Source of the DNA: Cytobacillus dafuensis
GTDB lineage: Bacteria > Bacillota > Bacilli > Bacillales > Cytobacillaceae
Direction of reading: 5' to 3'
DNA: 64,000 nucleotides
Assembly (NCBI RefSeq): GCF_007995155.1
Contig: NZ_CP042593.1
Location: 2,708,001 to 2,772,000 of the forward strand
Below the pieces are notes generated by a model. The model did not search any database and was not told where the DNA came from. It saw only the letters and a list, made by a program, of their open reading frames with translations. Numbering within the stretch: the first letter of the stretch is position 1; each line of letters begins with the position of its first letter. Position numbers and translations under genes: made by a program. This document shows, one piece after another, positions 9,230 through 19,100 of this stretch.

Positions 9230-9670
9230 TCAGTAAATTAAATCCCTTATTCTATTCAATGAAGTAATAATAATGTATAAAGGCAAGGCAGAAAAAATAA
9301 TATTACTCTCAAAGATTGCTTTCCACAATTTTAATTCGTTACGAACCTTATAAACAAACAAAATTAGGGATAAAATCACCGTAAAAAACAACATCCATAA
9401 AAATTCTTTTTGTCTATTTACTTCATAATCTATGGCATCAATTTTCCAAATATCATTTTCTGAAAAAGATACGGTTGTAATAGCTTTTTCAATCCCTAAC
9501 ACATTGTATGATTTTAGCGATATACTATCTTTTTGCAATGCAACAATATCATATCCGTTTGGTAAAAATGAAACTTTGTAAACTATAAGATATGTGACAC
9601 CAGCAACAATACTGCCAATTAGTAAAAAGGCTAAATATTTCCTAACTTTTGTCCTAAGTGTCTTATTCAT
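9230..9670 (-). CDS. Hypothetical membrane protein
   Basis: 146 aa with no family I recognise. A hydrophobic helix at about residues 12-31 is followed by an extracytoplasmic stretch of about 60 residues, then two more hydrophobic segments near residues 90-107 and 118-138. The start follows a G-rich ribosome site (GAGGGGGG, about 12 bases upstream). It is monocistronic, with a good terminator downstream. Confidence 0.7.
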   Translation of the reverse strand: MNKTLRTKVRKYLAFLLIGSIVAGVTYLIVYKVSFLPNGYDIVALQKDSISLKSYNVLGIEKAITTVSFSENDIWKIDAIDYEVNRQKEFLWMLFFTVILSLILFVYKVRNELKLWKAIFESNIIFSALPLYIIITSLNRIRDLIY

Positions 9671-9883
9671 TTATTAATTCTACCCCCCTCACCCCCTTAA
9701 TTATACCATAAAAATCCATTTATCTTATTAAACTACTCTGCACCTTAACAGAACAGGAACTACTTTGCTTCCCTAATATTTAACATAAAATACCTATTTC
9801 TATTTTTACACCTCGAATTGTAACCTTAATCGCATCAGAAATAACGAAGTGACACCCCCTGCAAGAGGATGGGAGGTAATGAA

Positions 9884-10042
9884 ATGAGTGATTACAAAAC
9901 AGGAAATTCTAATTCTGCCTATACACATGACCCAAATGTGTATAGGGAGCGTTGTTCAGATTGCGGTCAACGTTTAGAGTGTAATGAAACGTTTGAAGCC
10001 TATGGCAGAATTTATAGTGGACCATGCTATCAGTCCAAATAA
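9884..10042 (+). CDS. Small Cys-containing protein (52 aa)
   Basis: A 52-codon frame with a good ribosome site (GGGAGGT, 7 bases before ATG). The product has a 'CSDCG' knuckle at residues 24-28 and further Cys at 33 and 48, so it could bind a metal. It is hydrophilic and Tyr-rich. I do not recognise a family. The ribosome site and clean stop support a real gene. Confidence 0.6.
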   Translation: MSDYKTGNSNSAYTHDPNVYRERCSDCGQRLECNETFEAYGRIYSGPCYQSK

Positions 10043-10054
10043 GAGCTAAAATGA

Positions 10055-10083
10055 TAAAAAAAGAATCCTGATCTGATCAGGAC
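10055..10083 (-). terminator. Rho-independent terminator of the Vpr-like protease gene
   Basis: Stem TCCTGAT (10066-10072) with ATCAGGA (10076-10082). On the minus strand it is followed by TTC and seven T residues. Confidence 0.85.
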
Positions 10084-10100
10084 TCCCAAAGCAAATTGAA

Positions 10101-13100
10101 TTAAGGTGTAACTCCAAGTTCTCTTAAAATATCATCTAATCTTTTATTCTTCACATTTTTTGCAGGTTTTGGCGTGTTTTCTACATCTGGATTTACTTTT
10201 AAGTAGTTGGTTTTGACAAATCCGATGTCTGTTGCATTAACAATACCATCAAAGTTAATATCTGCTTCGCGTTTATTTGTGCCCCAAGCTTCTTGAATCG
10301 CCAGTGCATCGTAAATGTCGATTACTTGGTCTTGGTTTACATCACCCGCTACTGCTTCTTTGTTTTCAATGTACATATATTGCCCATACCACACACCGTT
10401 GCGTAAGAAGCCAACTTTTTGATTTTTTTGTATCGTAATAAAGTGCCCGGGTAGGTGTACTTCTTTGGTAAATAGTTGATCGGTTAACGGAAGCTTAGTC
10501 ACAAGGAACTCTGGTTGGAATTTGCTATTTATAGTTGCATCGTAGACTTTACCCATAGCATCGGAAAAGATTACTTTAGCCCCAGCTTGAACCCAATCTT
10601 TTTTATCCCAGACTATAACTTGACCAGATACATACTTTCTAAAACCTTCTGCTGTAAGATAGCCAAATGCTTCAGAGAACGTAGGAGTGACGTTCCAAGA
10701 AAATGGTGCAAAGAAGAGATTGGTTGATGTGCCCGCTTCATTCACATAAGAAACATTTGCATTAAATCCTGCTACTGTAGTGTAAGCAGTATCTTTCACC
10801 TTAATAGTTACGTCTACAGCAGGGATTTTGCCAGAAACTTCTTTCGTAGACGCTACATCCAGTTTGATCGATGGTTTTCCATTCGTATAGGTAACGGTTA
10901 CTGTTCCTTCACCAAACTCACTTAATGCTGCATTGGGTTTTGCCTCAACAACTTCTAGTTGAGTGCCAAATTTAGGAACATAAGAGCCATAGTCTAACAA
11001 ATTCCAAGTGGCTGACTTTAATTTTTGTACATTGTCCAGTGTTAGGGTAGTGGTAATCGTTTCCCCTAATGCGATCGATTTTTGTTTACTGGTTCCATAA
11101 GCAAATGGAGTACCTTCTTTAACAAAGTAGTAGGTTTTCCTTCCACCTATGTTCCCGCCTCCATCAAATCCATCCATCTTTAAGCTTATGACCGGAGTTT
11201 TTTCATCCATCAGTATTTCTTCTTTCCATTTTCCCGCTGTGTCCATACGGACAGTGCTGGATACTGGACTGTTCCGGGACCACGAGAGCCAGTTTTTGGA
11301 TTGGTCGACTGCCATCCCTGCTTGATTTGCCGCTTCAATTTCTTTGTCATAGATTTGCACTTCAATTGGATAAGTAGTTTGACCTGGTTTGTACTCAAGG
11401 ATCGGAGACTCTTGATCCAATGAGCTTGTAAAAGTAGGTTGATCAATATCTACTAAGATATCGAAGGAATTGGTAAGAACTTTGTCAGCCTCAGTAGTCG
11501 TAATCGTTTTCAGTTGGTATTGCCCCGGTTTTGCTTGTACTGTTTCTGTGGAGATTCCATTGGCCCTAAACGGATAGTAGTTTCCATTAAACATAACTAG
11601 TTGATAGTTTGTATCGATGTTTTTTCCAACCAGATTGTGTCGTCCAACGAAACCAAGCTCTTGCCCCGATTTCCGGTCTACTAAGATCATGTCCATGGTT
11701 TTCATCGGTGTTTTCAAGTTCATTAGCGCATTTACCGAAGAATGTGTATTAAATTTGCCATAGTGATCATAGCGATAGTAGGCTGGGGAAATGATATTAC
11801 TATCTCCGATATCCAGTGTTTTGAAATTGTCTTCCGCTGTACGAACACTAAATGGAATCCGATATTGCTCGGTTTGATTCTCTTGGTTGGTCACTAAGAG
11901 GTAACCTTCGTAAATTCCTTCAGCAGCAGCTTTAGGTACTTCGATGGTAACATGTAGACTTTCGGTAGAAGCTGGATCCACTGTTATGGTTGGGTGGAAT
12001 TTCACTTGTACCTGGTTGGCTACGGCATCTAGGCTACCTTTCACCGCTTGGAACTGAACGTTCAAATTGAAATTCTTTACTTTATCAGTTAGGTTTTGAA
12101 ATTTCAACTTTTTCTTTACTCTAAGATCTTCACCTGCATAATGAGTGCCAAACGCAATGCCACCTGTTTTTTCTTTGATAGTAGTGATTCCATCAGCGTT
12201 AGGAACTAGGGTCGTATCCTGTACTTGAATCTTCATCCCCGTATGAACGGCTTGATAAGGATCCACGCGTCCTGCTCCCACTTCAAATACACTGTAAGAA
12301 CCATTCAGTGGATCAGCCGTGTTCATCATGATTGTTTTTACATCTTCAGGCTGTAACGTTGGATTGACTTGTAATAAGAGTGCTGCTACACCAGCTGCAT
12401 TTGGCGTCGCCATGGAAGTACCTGAGAGACGAGCATACGCATATTTGTAATCGGTTGGTGCGTCATGGTTCCCTATGTAAGCGGGTACAGAAGACAACAC
12501 ACTGACTCCAGGAGCGGTGACTTCTGGCTTGATGTCATAGGTTCTTTTGGCTGGTCCACGAGAACTGAAGTCAGCTAGGGTGTCCCCTTGTGTTTTGGTT
12601 TCAGTTAAATTACTAAATGTGAAGGATTTATTTCCTGCAGTTAGTTGCTCCTTCACATTGAGTCCATCCTCTTGAGTAAGAGAGAAAGTAGGAATATAGT
12701 TTTGATCTTCTCCCAAGTAAGTAGGAATATGGCCAGGTGCGTTGTTATACATTAAGACAGCCGCCGCGCCATGTTGTTTCGCAAACTTCACTTTATCTGT
12801 AAATGCATATGTTCCCCGAGCAACGAAAGCGATTTTGCCATTCACATCTTTGCCCGTGTAATTCGCGTTACCACCAAGACCTACGTCTACTATATCTAAA
12901 CTTTTTCCTTCTAGAGTAGATAGGTTATCAGTGAAGGATTTCGCCATGTTACGTAGTTCCAGCTCACTGAGTGTTCCGATCGCCCCTTTCATGGACGAAT
13001 GAGAAATGGATACATCACTGGCTCCAACGGTGAGAGCGAGTGCAGCAGTTCCAGGAGAGCCGAGAGTATAAGAGTTAAGTCCTGAGTTACCCGCAGCCAC

Positions 13101-14240
13101 CACGGCAGTGACATCACTTAATACCGCATAGTTCACGGCTGTACTCGTTGGAAAGTATGGATCGTTAATTCCTGCTCCCAAGGAAATGTTAATGACATCC
13201 ATGCCATCGGCAACGGCTCGGTCGATCCCCGCCATTACGGCTTCCGAAGTACCGCTACCATATGGTCCAAGGACACGGTACGCATAGAGGTCAGCATCTG
13301 GAGCGACTCCTTTGACAGAGACTTCACTATCGTTTTTAGCTTGACCGACGATGATTCCAGATACGTGAGTCCCATGCTCCGTGTAGTAGGAGATTCCGTT
13401 ATTAAATTCCGGGTCAACTGACTTTTTCCAATCTTCGTAGGTGGTTTCCATCGGATCGTTGTCATTATCGACAAAGTCATAGCCACCTTTGAAGGCATCT
13501 TTTAGATCAGGATGATTGTAGTCGACCCCTGAATCAATGACCCCTACTTTTACGCCTTTCCCTGTGATTCCTTCCGCATGAAGCTTGTCTACTCCTACAA
13601 AGGGAACACTAGCCGCTTGCGTCGAAGCGTTATTAGATTCTTCCAGTGCGATGGAAGGGGGCTCTACCGTAAAGGTGATATTTTTGTGTACGGATTGGAC
13701 CACTTCCGATTTCATCAACTCCTCTACTTGGTTCGCAGCAAGGGTAAGTGCCACGCCGTTATAAGAAGTTTTGTAAGAACGGGTGATTTTATACGAAGGT
13801 TCTGCACTTTTGACTTCTGAAGAAGAAGTGGCAGCAGGTAAGATTTTTTCCAGATCACTTTGGAATGTGGAATGTTCTTGATCTACCTGTTCGTTGGCTT
13901 CTTGTTTGGTTACTTTTTTGCCTTTCAGAGCGGCCTCTAATACAGCTACTTTTCCTGGCTTGGACTTAAATTGTACGATAACAGAAATGTCTTTGTCTGA
14001 TTTCAGATCTTCATCTGAAAATCCCTGCAAGCCATAGTTTTCTGTCATCTCGAGTTGGTTTAAGGCCGCTTGTTGTTCTGGGGTGAGCGATGCTAAGATT
14101 TGTTCTGCTGATTTACCAGTTGCACCCGAAACATGTCCGATCCCAAACTGGACGGATGGGAAAAGTAATCCCAATGATAAAGCAATGGCAGTTGAAGTTT
14201 TCGATGTTTTGCTATACCAACTATATTTTCTCTCTTTCAT
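10101..14240 (-). CDS. Secreted subtilisin-family protease (S8, Vpr-like) with PA domain and dockerin-like C-terminus
   Basis: A 1379-aa secreted serine protease. Domains in order: signal peptide (about 1-40); I9-type propeptide (about 84-190); S8 catalytic domain with Asp236 ('VGVIDSGVDYNHPDL'), His289 ('EHGTHVSG'), oxyanion Asn385 ('VAAGNSG') and Ser609 ('LSGTSMATPNAAG'); a PA insertion at about 440-545; Fn3-like beta domains; and a dockerin-like Ca-binding repeat pair near 1300-1360 ('GDVNQDQVIDIYDALAIQEA', 'ADINFDGIVNATDI'). The tail is Pro/Lys-rich. The start follows AAAGAGGGAGCTT. It is much longer than B. subtilis Vpr (about 800 aa). The role is likely extracellular protein digestion feeding peptide uptake. 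The dockerin-like region could mediate attachment or simply stabilise the C-terminus. Confidence 0.93.
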   Translation of the reverse strand: MKERKYSWYSKTSKTSTAIALSLGLLFPSVQFGIGHVSGATGKSAEQILASLTPEQQAALNQLEMTENYGLQGFSDEDLKSDKDISVIVQFKSKPGKVAVLEAALKGKKVTKQEANEQVDQEHSTFQSDLEKILPAATSSSEVKSAEPSYKITRSYKTSYNGVALTLAANQVEELMKSEVVQSVHKNITFTVEPPSIALEESNNASTQAASVPFVGVDKLHAEGITGKGVKVGVIDSGVDYNHPDLKDAFKGGYDFVDNDNDPMETTYEDWKKSVDPEFNNGISYYTEHGTHVSGIIVGQAKNDSEVSVKGVAPDADLYAYRVLGPYGSGTSEAVMAGIDRAVADGMDVINISLGAGINDPYFPTSTAVNYAVLSDVTAVVAAGNSGLNSYTLGSPGTAALALTVGASDVSISHSSMKGAIGTLSELELRNMAKSFTDNLSTLEGKSLDIVDVGLGGNANYTGKDVNGKIAFVARGTYAFTDKVKFAKQHGAAAVLMYNNAPGHIPTYLGEDQNYIPTFSLTQEDGLNVKEQLTAGNKSFTFSNLTETKTQGDTLADFSSRGPAKRTYDIKPEVTAPGVSVLSSVPAYIGNHDAPTDYKYAYARLSGTSMATPNAAGVAALLLQVNPTLQPEDVKTIMMNTADPLNGSYSVFEVGAGRVDPYQAVHTGMKIQVQDTTLVPNADGITTIKEKTGGIAFGTHYAGEDLRVKKKLKFQNLTDKVKNFNLNVQFQAVKGSLDAVANQVQVKFHPTITVDPASTESLHVTIEVPKAAAEGIYEGYLLVTNQENQTEQYRIPFSVRTAEDNFKTLDIGDSNIISPAYYRYDHYGKFNTHSSVNALMNLKTPMKTMDMILVDRKSGQELGFVGRHNLVGKNIDTNYQLVMFNGNYYPFRANGISTETVQAKPGQYQLKTITTTEADKVLTNSFDILVDIDQPTFTSSLDQESPILEYKPGQTTYPIEVQIYDKEIEAANQAGMAVDQSKNWLSWSRNSPVSSTVRMDTAGKWKEEILMDEKTPVISLKMDGFDGGGNIGGRKTYYFVKEGTPFAYGTSKQKSIALGETITTTLTLDNVQKLKSATWNLLDYGSYVPKFGTQLEVVEAKPNAALSEFGEGTVTVTYTNGKPSIKLDVASTKEVSGKIPAVDVTIKVKDTAYTTVAGFNANVSYVNEAGTSTNLFFAPFSWNVTPTFSEAFGYLTAEGFRKYVSGQVIVWDKKDWVQAGAKVIFSDAMGKVYDATINSKFQPEFLVTKLPLTDQLFTKEVHLPGHFITIQKNQKVGFLRNGVWYGQYMYIENKEAVAGDVNQDQVIDIYDALAIQEAWGTNKREADINFDGIVNATDIGFVKTNYLKVNPDVENTPKPAKNVKNKRLDDILRELGVTP

Positions 14241-15245
14241 AAGCTCCCTCTTTCTTGCTTAGAATTTGTAAAGATTGTAACGAAATTATTGTAGTATAAA
14301 CGTAAAAAGCGATAGAACTGAAAAAGTGCGCTTTAACAATTTTGATTTCAACAAAATTCCTCCTACATTTTTCAATTTGGCATTAGAGCCATCTTGCCCG
14401 AGAATATTATTTCTTCTAAATCACATCCCCTTCCCTCCTGTCTGAAAATTTTTATAATTGACATTGTACCTACTCCTTAGAACAGCGTCAATTGGGGGAT
14501 TTCCATGTGATTCCATTGACCCATTCATCTAAAAAATATTTTAAATACGTGTCAATAAAGCACGAAAACCTGTGAAAATAGCATATTTTCAAGGTGGATG
14601 GGTGAAATTTTGTATTAAATCATCAAGTTATGAATGCAATACATTTTAACCTTGGGGGAAAAGAGCGAAAATTAAAACATTCTATCAATTCTTGTGATTT
14701 TAATAGAATAAAATCGATAGATAGTACTAGGGACTCGTTTCGAGGAATAGAAGTTTAACCAGGACATTTGTACCAAAATCACCATTCATGATTAATAGAA
14801 CTAACTGTCTATGAATGCTGCTTTACTCTGAATGTAGATTACAATTAAGGGAAAATCTAAAAATCAATTAGTGTTAGGAGGATTTAGGGTGAAGTACTTT
14901 ATGTATCAAATACTTTAATCATTGCATGTGTCAAACAAAATTTCAGTAAGTGATGGGTAGTCGTTGCACCACCTGGTTCAACTGGCACTTCGATCTTATT
15001 AGCAAGGGCCTCAAAGCCAGAACAAGAACCATTTGTCGGTAGTCAAACTGGTGGATGTCCCCAATTTGGTTGTTATTTAATGTTTTCTCCCCTATAACCG
15101 AACCCGTTAGTTGAATAAGAATAAAAGCTGGTTGAGCAGCTAACTGATTTTAACTAAAAAATTGTTAAATGAAGATTACTTTGTCAGCTACACTCAAATT
15201 AACATTTCCTTCAATTGATATATATACGCCAGTACTAACCTAATC
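14241..15245. other. 1-kb region without an intact gene
   Basis: AT-rich DNA carrying the promoter region of the 10.1-14.2 kb protease at its left end. At 14890-15095 the plus strand has a ribosome-site-like AGGAGGATTTAGG followed by GTG, and then broken frames whose last piece reads '...SQTGGCPQFGCYLMFSPL'. This might be a decayed small secreted-protein gene. At 15099-15120 there is an outlying copy of the CCCGTTAGTT repeat. Confidence 0.4.
15099..15120 (-). repeat. CCCGTTAGTT-family palindromic repeat, outlying copy
   Basis: Reads AACCCGTTAGTTGAATAAGA on the plus strand, essentially identical to the copy at 50.3 kb. It lies 126 bp beyond the stop of the minus-strand gene at 15246, as the copies in the 45-64 kb array lie behind their genes. 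Confidence 0.7.
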
Positions 15246-15614
15246 CTAGAGTTTATGATAAGGAATAATGATCCTCTGCTTTAAGTATTTATTATTATTG
15301 AGTTCTTTCTGATAGTAAGTTAAAAATGCTTGAATCGGGTGTTGTATGAGTTCATCTCTTTGATTGAACCTATACCCATCTTGCTTAAGGGCACTTACTA
15401 ACTTTGGCAAAGAAATTAAAACTTCATCGTTTACCGTCCCATCTTTAATCCATTTAAGAACGTAACTTTTCCATTTCTTCGATTCACCTTCGATATAGGA
15501 ACTTCCAGGTATAGAGGAGTTGAATATTTTCTCCAAAAGTTCATCTCGTTTCTTTTTATAAAACGGATCACTCATATTAACATTAGTAGTTTTGAGAGTC
15601 GATTCGATAGTCAT
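15246..15614 (-). CDS. Hypothetical protein, possibly a 5'-truncated fragment
   Basis: About 122 aa from the internal ATG at 15614; the frame stays open to 15695 but there runs into the MFS remnant on the other strand, so the junction is probably a rearrangement point. No ribosome site precedes either start. The product is basic, rich in Lys/Asn, and predicted soluble, with a C-terminal helical region ('LTYYQKELNNNKYLKQRII'). I recognise no family. It may be the C-terminal part of a larger gene that was broken. Confidence 0.4.
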   Translation of the reverse strand: MTIESTLKTTNVNMSDPFYKKKRDELLEKIFNSSIPGSSYIEGESKKWKSYVLKWIKDGTVNDEVLISLPKLVSALKQDGYRFNQRDELIQHPIQAFLTYYQKELNNNKYLKQRIIIPYHKL

Positions 15615-15644
15615 TTTAACTGGAGTTTTTGGGCGGAGCTTTCC

Positions 15645-15878
15645 GGGAGACCTGTTCTTACCAAATTGATACCAAAATTGGCGAGGAATGAACAAGGATT
15701 TGCAAATCGCATGAACAATGCTTATATGAGTATCGGAAACGTTTTAGGGCCGCTTCATGCAGAACTATTATATGATATGCATATTTTGTATCCACTTATC
15801 ATGGGACTAGTCGTGCTTGTTATGACAACTTTCGTGTCGATGAAATGGAAAGGGCCAGCGAGTGTGATATCTAAGTAA
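15645..15878 (+). pseudogene. C-terminal remnant of an MFS multidrug exporter
   Basis: About 75 codons encoding the last two membrane helices of an MFS drug transporter (Bmr/Blt/NorA-like): 'PVLTKLIPKLARNEQGFANR', then 'NNAYMSIGNVLGPLHAELLY', then a final hydrophobic helix and a short Lys/Trp tail. The preceding ten helices are absent and the reading frame collides with an unrelated minus-strand frame. A terminator follows. Likely the survivor of a deletion or insertion event; the MarR remnant at 20.3 kb may be related. Confidence 0.75.
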
Positions 15879-15884
15879 CATAGT

Positions 15885-15931
15885 AGAAAACAGGCAGACC
15901 ATGCGAATTCGGGTCTGTTTTCTTAACTTTT
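15885..15931 (+). terminator. Terminator behind the MFS remnant
   Basis: Complementary arms AGAAAACA (15885-15892) and TGTTTTCT (15916-15923), with an inner CAGACC/GGTCTG pairing, followed by a T-rich run. Confidence 0.6.
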
Positions 15932-15989
15932 TAACGGGGACTACTTTAATTTGCTCATTTTTGATTTTAATTTTCATGGGAGTTCAATC

Positions 15990-16016
15990 AGAAAAAGAGT
16001 TGCCGAAGCAACTCTA
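15990..16016 (-). terminator. Rho-independent terminator of the large subtilase
   Basis: On the minus strand AGAGTTGC-TTCG-GCAACTCT is followed by TTTTCTG: a perfect 8-bp stem with a stable TTCG tetraloop, 90 bp after the stop codon of the 16.1 kb subtilase. Confidence 0.9.
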
Positions 16017-16107
16017 AGAACTTTAACAAAAGCAACTGGTATTTTATTGGTAGATTTTTATATATAGCTACTGCACTTTATGCAAATCTATTTATCTATC
16101 GCGAGTG

Positions 16108-19100
16108 TTAGTGTACACCGTAGGTCCTAATTATAGTCTGTTCGATCTGGCTACCGTTTGCGTCCCATGCCTTGATGCGAAGTGAAACGTAGCCAGTGGC
16201 TGGGTTTTTCAAATACACTTTGTAGTGGCCATTTTTCTTGCTATCCACTTTTGTTTTGTTCCAGGTAGCGCCGTCGTCAGTGGATACTTGGACTTCGACC
16301 CCTTTCAAGTCTGGGGTAGCACCTGATTGAAGGACGAATGATAGGTCGAAGTGGTCAGTACGGCCACCTTTTGCTTTGTTCTCCCCATCCAGACTAATTT
16401 CATACTTCGGCCACAATAGGCCCAGGGTTTCCTGCCCACTTGCCGGCCGCTCAGACTTGAACGTCCACGCAGTATTGGTCTTTGTAGACATTCTGAACCC
16501 CGTCGGGTGCACCGTGTCCATAGTGATTCGGTAAGTCGCTGGGTCAGGGCTAACTGTCAGCGGGTAAAAGAATGAGAAATAAGGACTCTCTGTAAGGAGC
16601 TTCCCGTCCTTGTACAACCGAGCTATCGAAGTGTCTTCAGGGTATTCAAAAGCAAAATTGCCCCAGTGCCCCGGTTGGCTGTCACCCTGTTCAAATATGT
16701 TGAGAGTGAATATGTCTCCCTCACGATATGCCAGGGTTACCTCTCTTTCAGCCAGACCGTTCACCGCGCCAAGCCATGTCTCCTCGCGCTGTTCACCCGG
16801 AATATAGTTACGGAATGTGTCATTCATCCTACGTTTGAGGCGATTTTCGTCATGGACAATGTGGTTCCATTTATAATCTTTCAGGGTCGGCCAATTGCTG
16901 CCGCTTGAATACCATTCTTCCCGGTCTAGTGGTGCGTCGAAATAATAATCCAAGACTTGCAAGGTTGCATACTCACGAGGGCGGATCGGCGCCAGCGAAT
17001 CAACGAGTATCCTGCCTTTTGAACCGCGGTAGTGTGCATTCACTACTGCAGAGTTTTCTTTAGTCACCGCGTCGACTGGGTTAGCCGGGATCACATCCGG
17101 AACAATCATCGCCATGTTGTACACAAACGGGCTGTTGGCAATACCCTTCAAGTTGATAGTAGTTGAACCGTTGGCAATTCGATCGAATAGCACCGCTCCT
17201 TCGTCTTGTTGAAGGGTCCAGGCCGGAATTGTAATGCCATCGGTTTTCAATACGCTAGTCCAGAAAATACCTGGTCCGTCGTAGACAACAAATACACCCA
17301 CCGCACCGGCAGCAGTCACAGCTTTGATCTGGTCGGTAATCGTCGAATTCGTATCACGGGTGATGACTGCCAGTTTGCCACTGACATCCTTAGCACTGAG
17401 GTCATCAGGTCGTGCAAAGCCGAGGTTGACTGCTTCCAGTGTCTTATCGCCGTCCAACTTAGGCGTATGCATTATATGCTCGAGCGGAATCGAACCACCA
17501 TTTCCGTCATAAGATGCACGGATCAAAGGGGCGAATCTGCGCTGTTGGAAGCTGAAATCGAACGTGCCGGTCGTCACAGGCTCGGTAGGTACCACGTATG
17601 CGTGATCAACGAATGGATTATAATAACCAGTCATAACATCAATTTTAAACTTGGCTTGATCCAGGCGGTATCCTAATTTGTATCCGGTCCCCTCGGACTC
17701 CATAGGAGTAGAGATCTTGACCTCTTTGCCCAACTGCGCATCTAACGTGAGCATCTTGTTCTCGCTAAGCTCAACTTCAGGATCACCTGCGAGGGTAAGA
17801 TTCTCTACACGGAATCCAGCTTCATCGTAGGTATCCACGGTTCCCATTACCGAGTAACGCCCTTGCGGCACTTCGATGAGCTTGAACCCATTGTCTACAC
17901 TTGGTTGAACTGTTCTGTTGAATCCCGTATCAAGGTTAACCACTAGGATATTTCCACTTGTTGGGTTTCCGTTTCGGTCAATCAAATTAATCGTTAAATC
18001 CACTGATGGTACCTTCTTCGTTGCGCCAATGGTCGTGTTTACTGTTTTACCGTCACTTGAAGTAGCCGTAACCACTGATTTGTAATCGCTTACAGTTCCA
18101 AATGAAGGATCAAACGTCACTTTCACCTCACTGCTGCTATGGGCAGGAATCGTTACTTCTGACTGACTAAGTGTAAACATACTAGCCGGAGCCAAGGCTC
18201 CAGTTTCATCTTTAGATACCATATTAAGCGTCAATTTCATCTCACTATCGGATGGATTGACATAATTAAATGTCTTCTCGAGGGGGTCACTAGTTTCCTC
18301 AGCACTTCCAAGACTGACGACTGCAGGACTGCTATAGATGTTCGCATCCAGAGCTTTATCTATGCTTACAAGCCCGCCTCCCTGCTGATAAGCTGAATTA
18401 AAGGGATTTGGCTTAGCTGTTCCAATCAACACCTGCTTTATACGGTCAGCAGACCAGTCGGGATGCCTTTGTTTAAGAATGGCTGCAGCTCCAGCAATAT
18501 GTGGTGTAGCCATCGACGTACCATTAGCAGCGGTATAATTGGCGTCAACGGCAGTACCCATATAAGTTCCTGTAGCACGAGCAGCTACGATTCCTACTCC
18601 TGGTGCCATAATTTCTGGTTTAACACGGTAATTGTTGATAACCGGACCACGGCTTGAGAAGGGAGCTAACACGCCTGTTTTGTCTACTGCCCCAACGGTT
18701 AATGCTTTTTCGGCTACACCTGGTGATCCTACAGTTTTCTTACCTGATCCATCATTACCTGCAGCCACAACAAACAATGTGTCAGAGGTTTCACTCAAAT
18801 TGTTAAGCGCTTGACTCACTGGATCTGTGCCGTCACTAGGAGTAGGATTACCAAGACTCATACTGACGACATCGGCCCCTTCCTTTACTGCCCAATCCAT
18901 TGCAGCGATGACTCCCGATTCAGGACCTTTACCATCATTGCTAAGCACCTTTCCAATTAAAAGCTCAGCACCTGGAGCTACTCCTTTTAATTTACCTCCG
19001 GAAGCTGTGCCAGATCCCGCGATAGTCGAAGCAACATGCGTTCCGTGACCGTGATGATCGACAGAATCGGGGTCGTCTGTGAAGTTCTTCTCTTCTATGA

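Noticed and set aside
14890..15100. Possible small secreted-protein gene
   Set aside because: A ribosome-like site is followed by GTG, but the frame breaks after ten codons and the later Cys-containing piece is behind a TGA. Too eroded to call even as a pseudogene of a known family.
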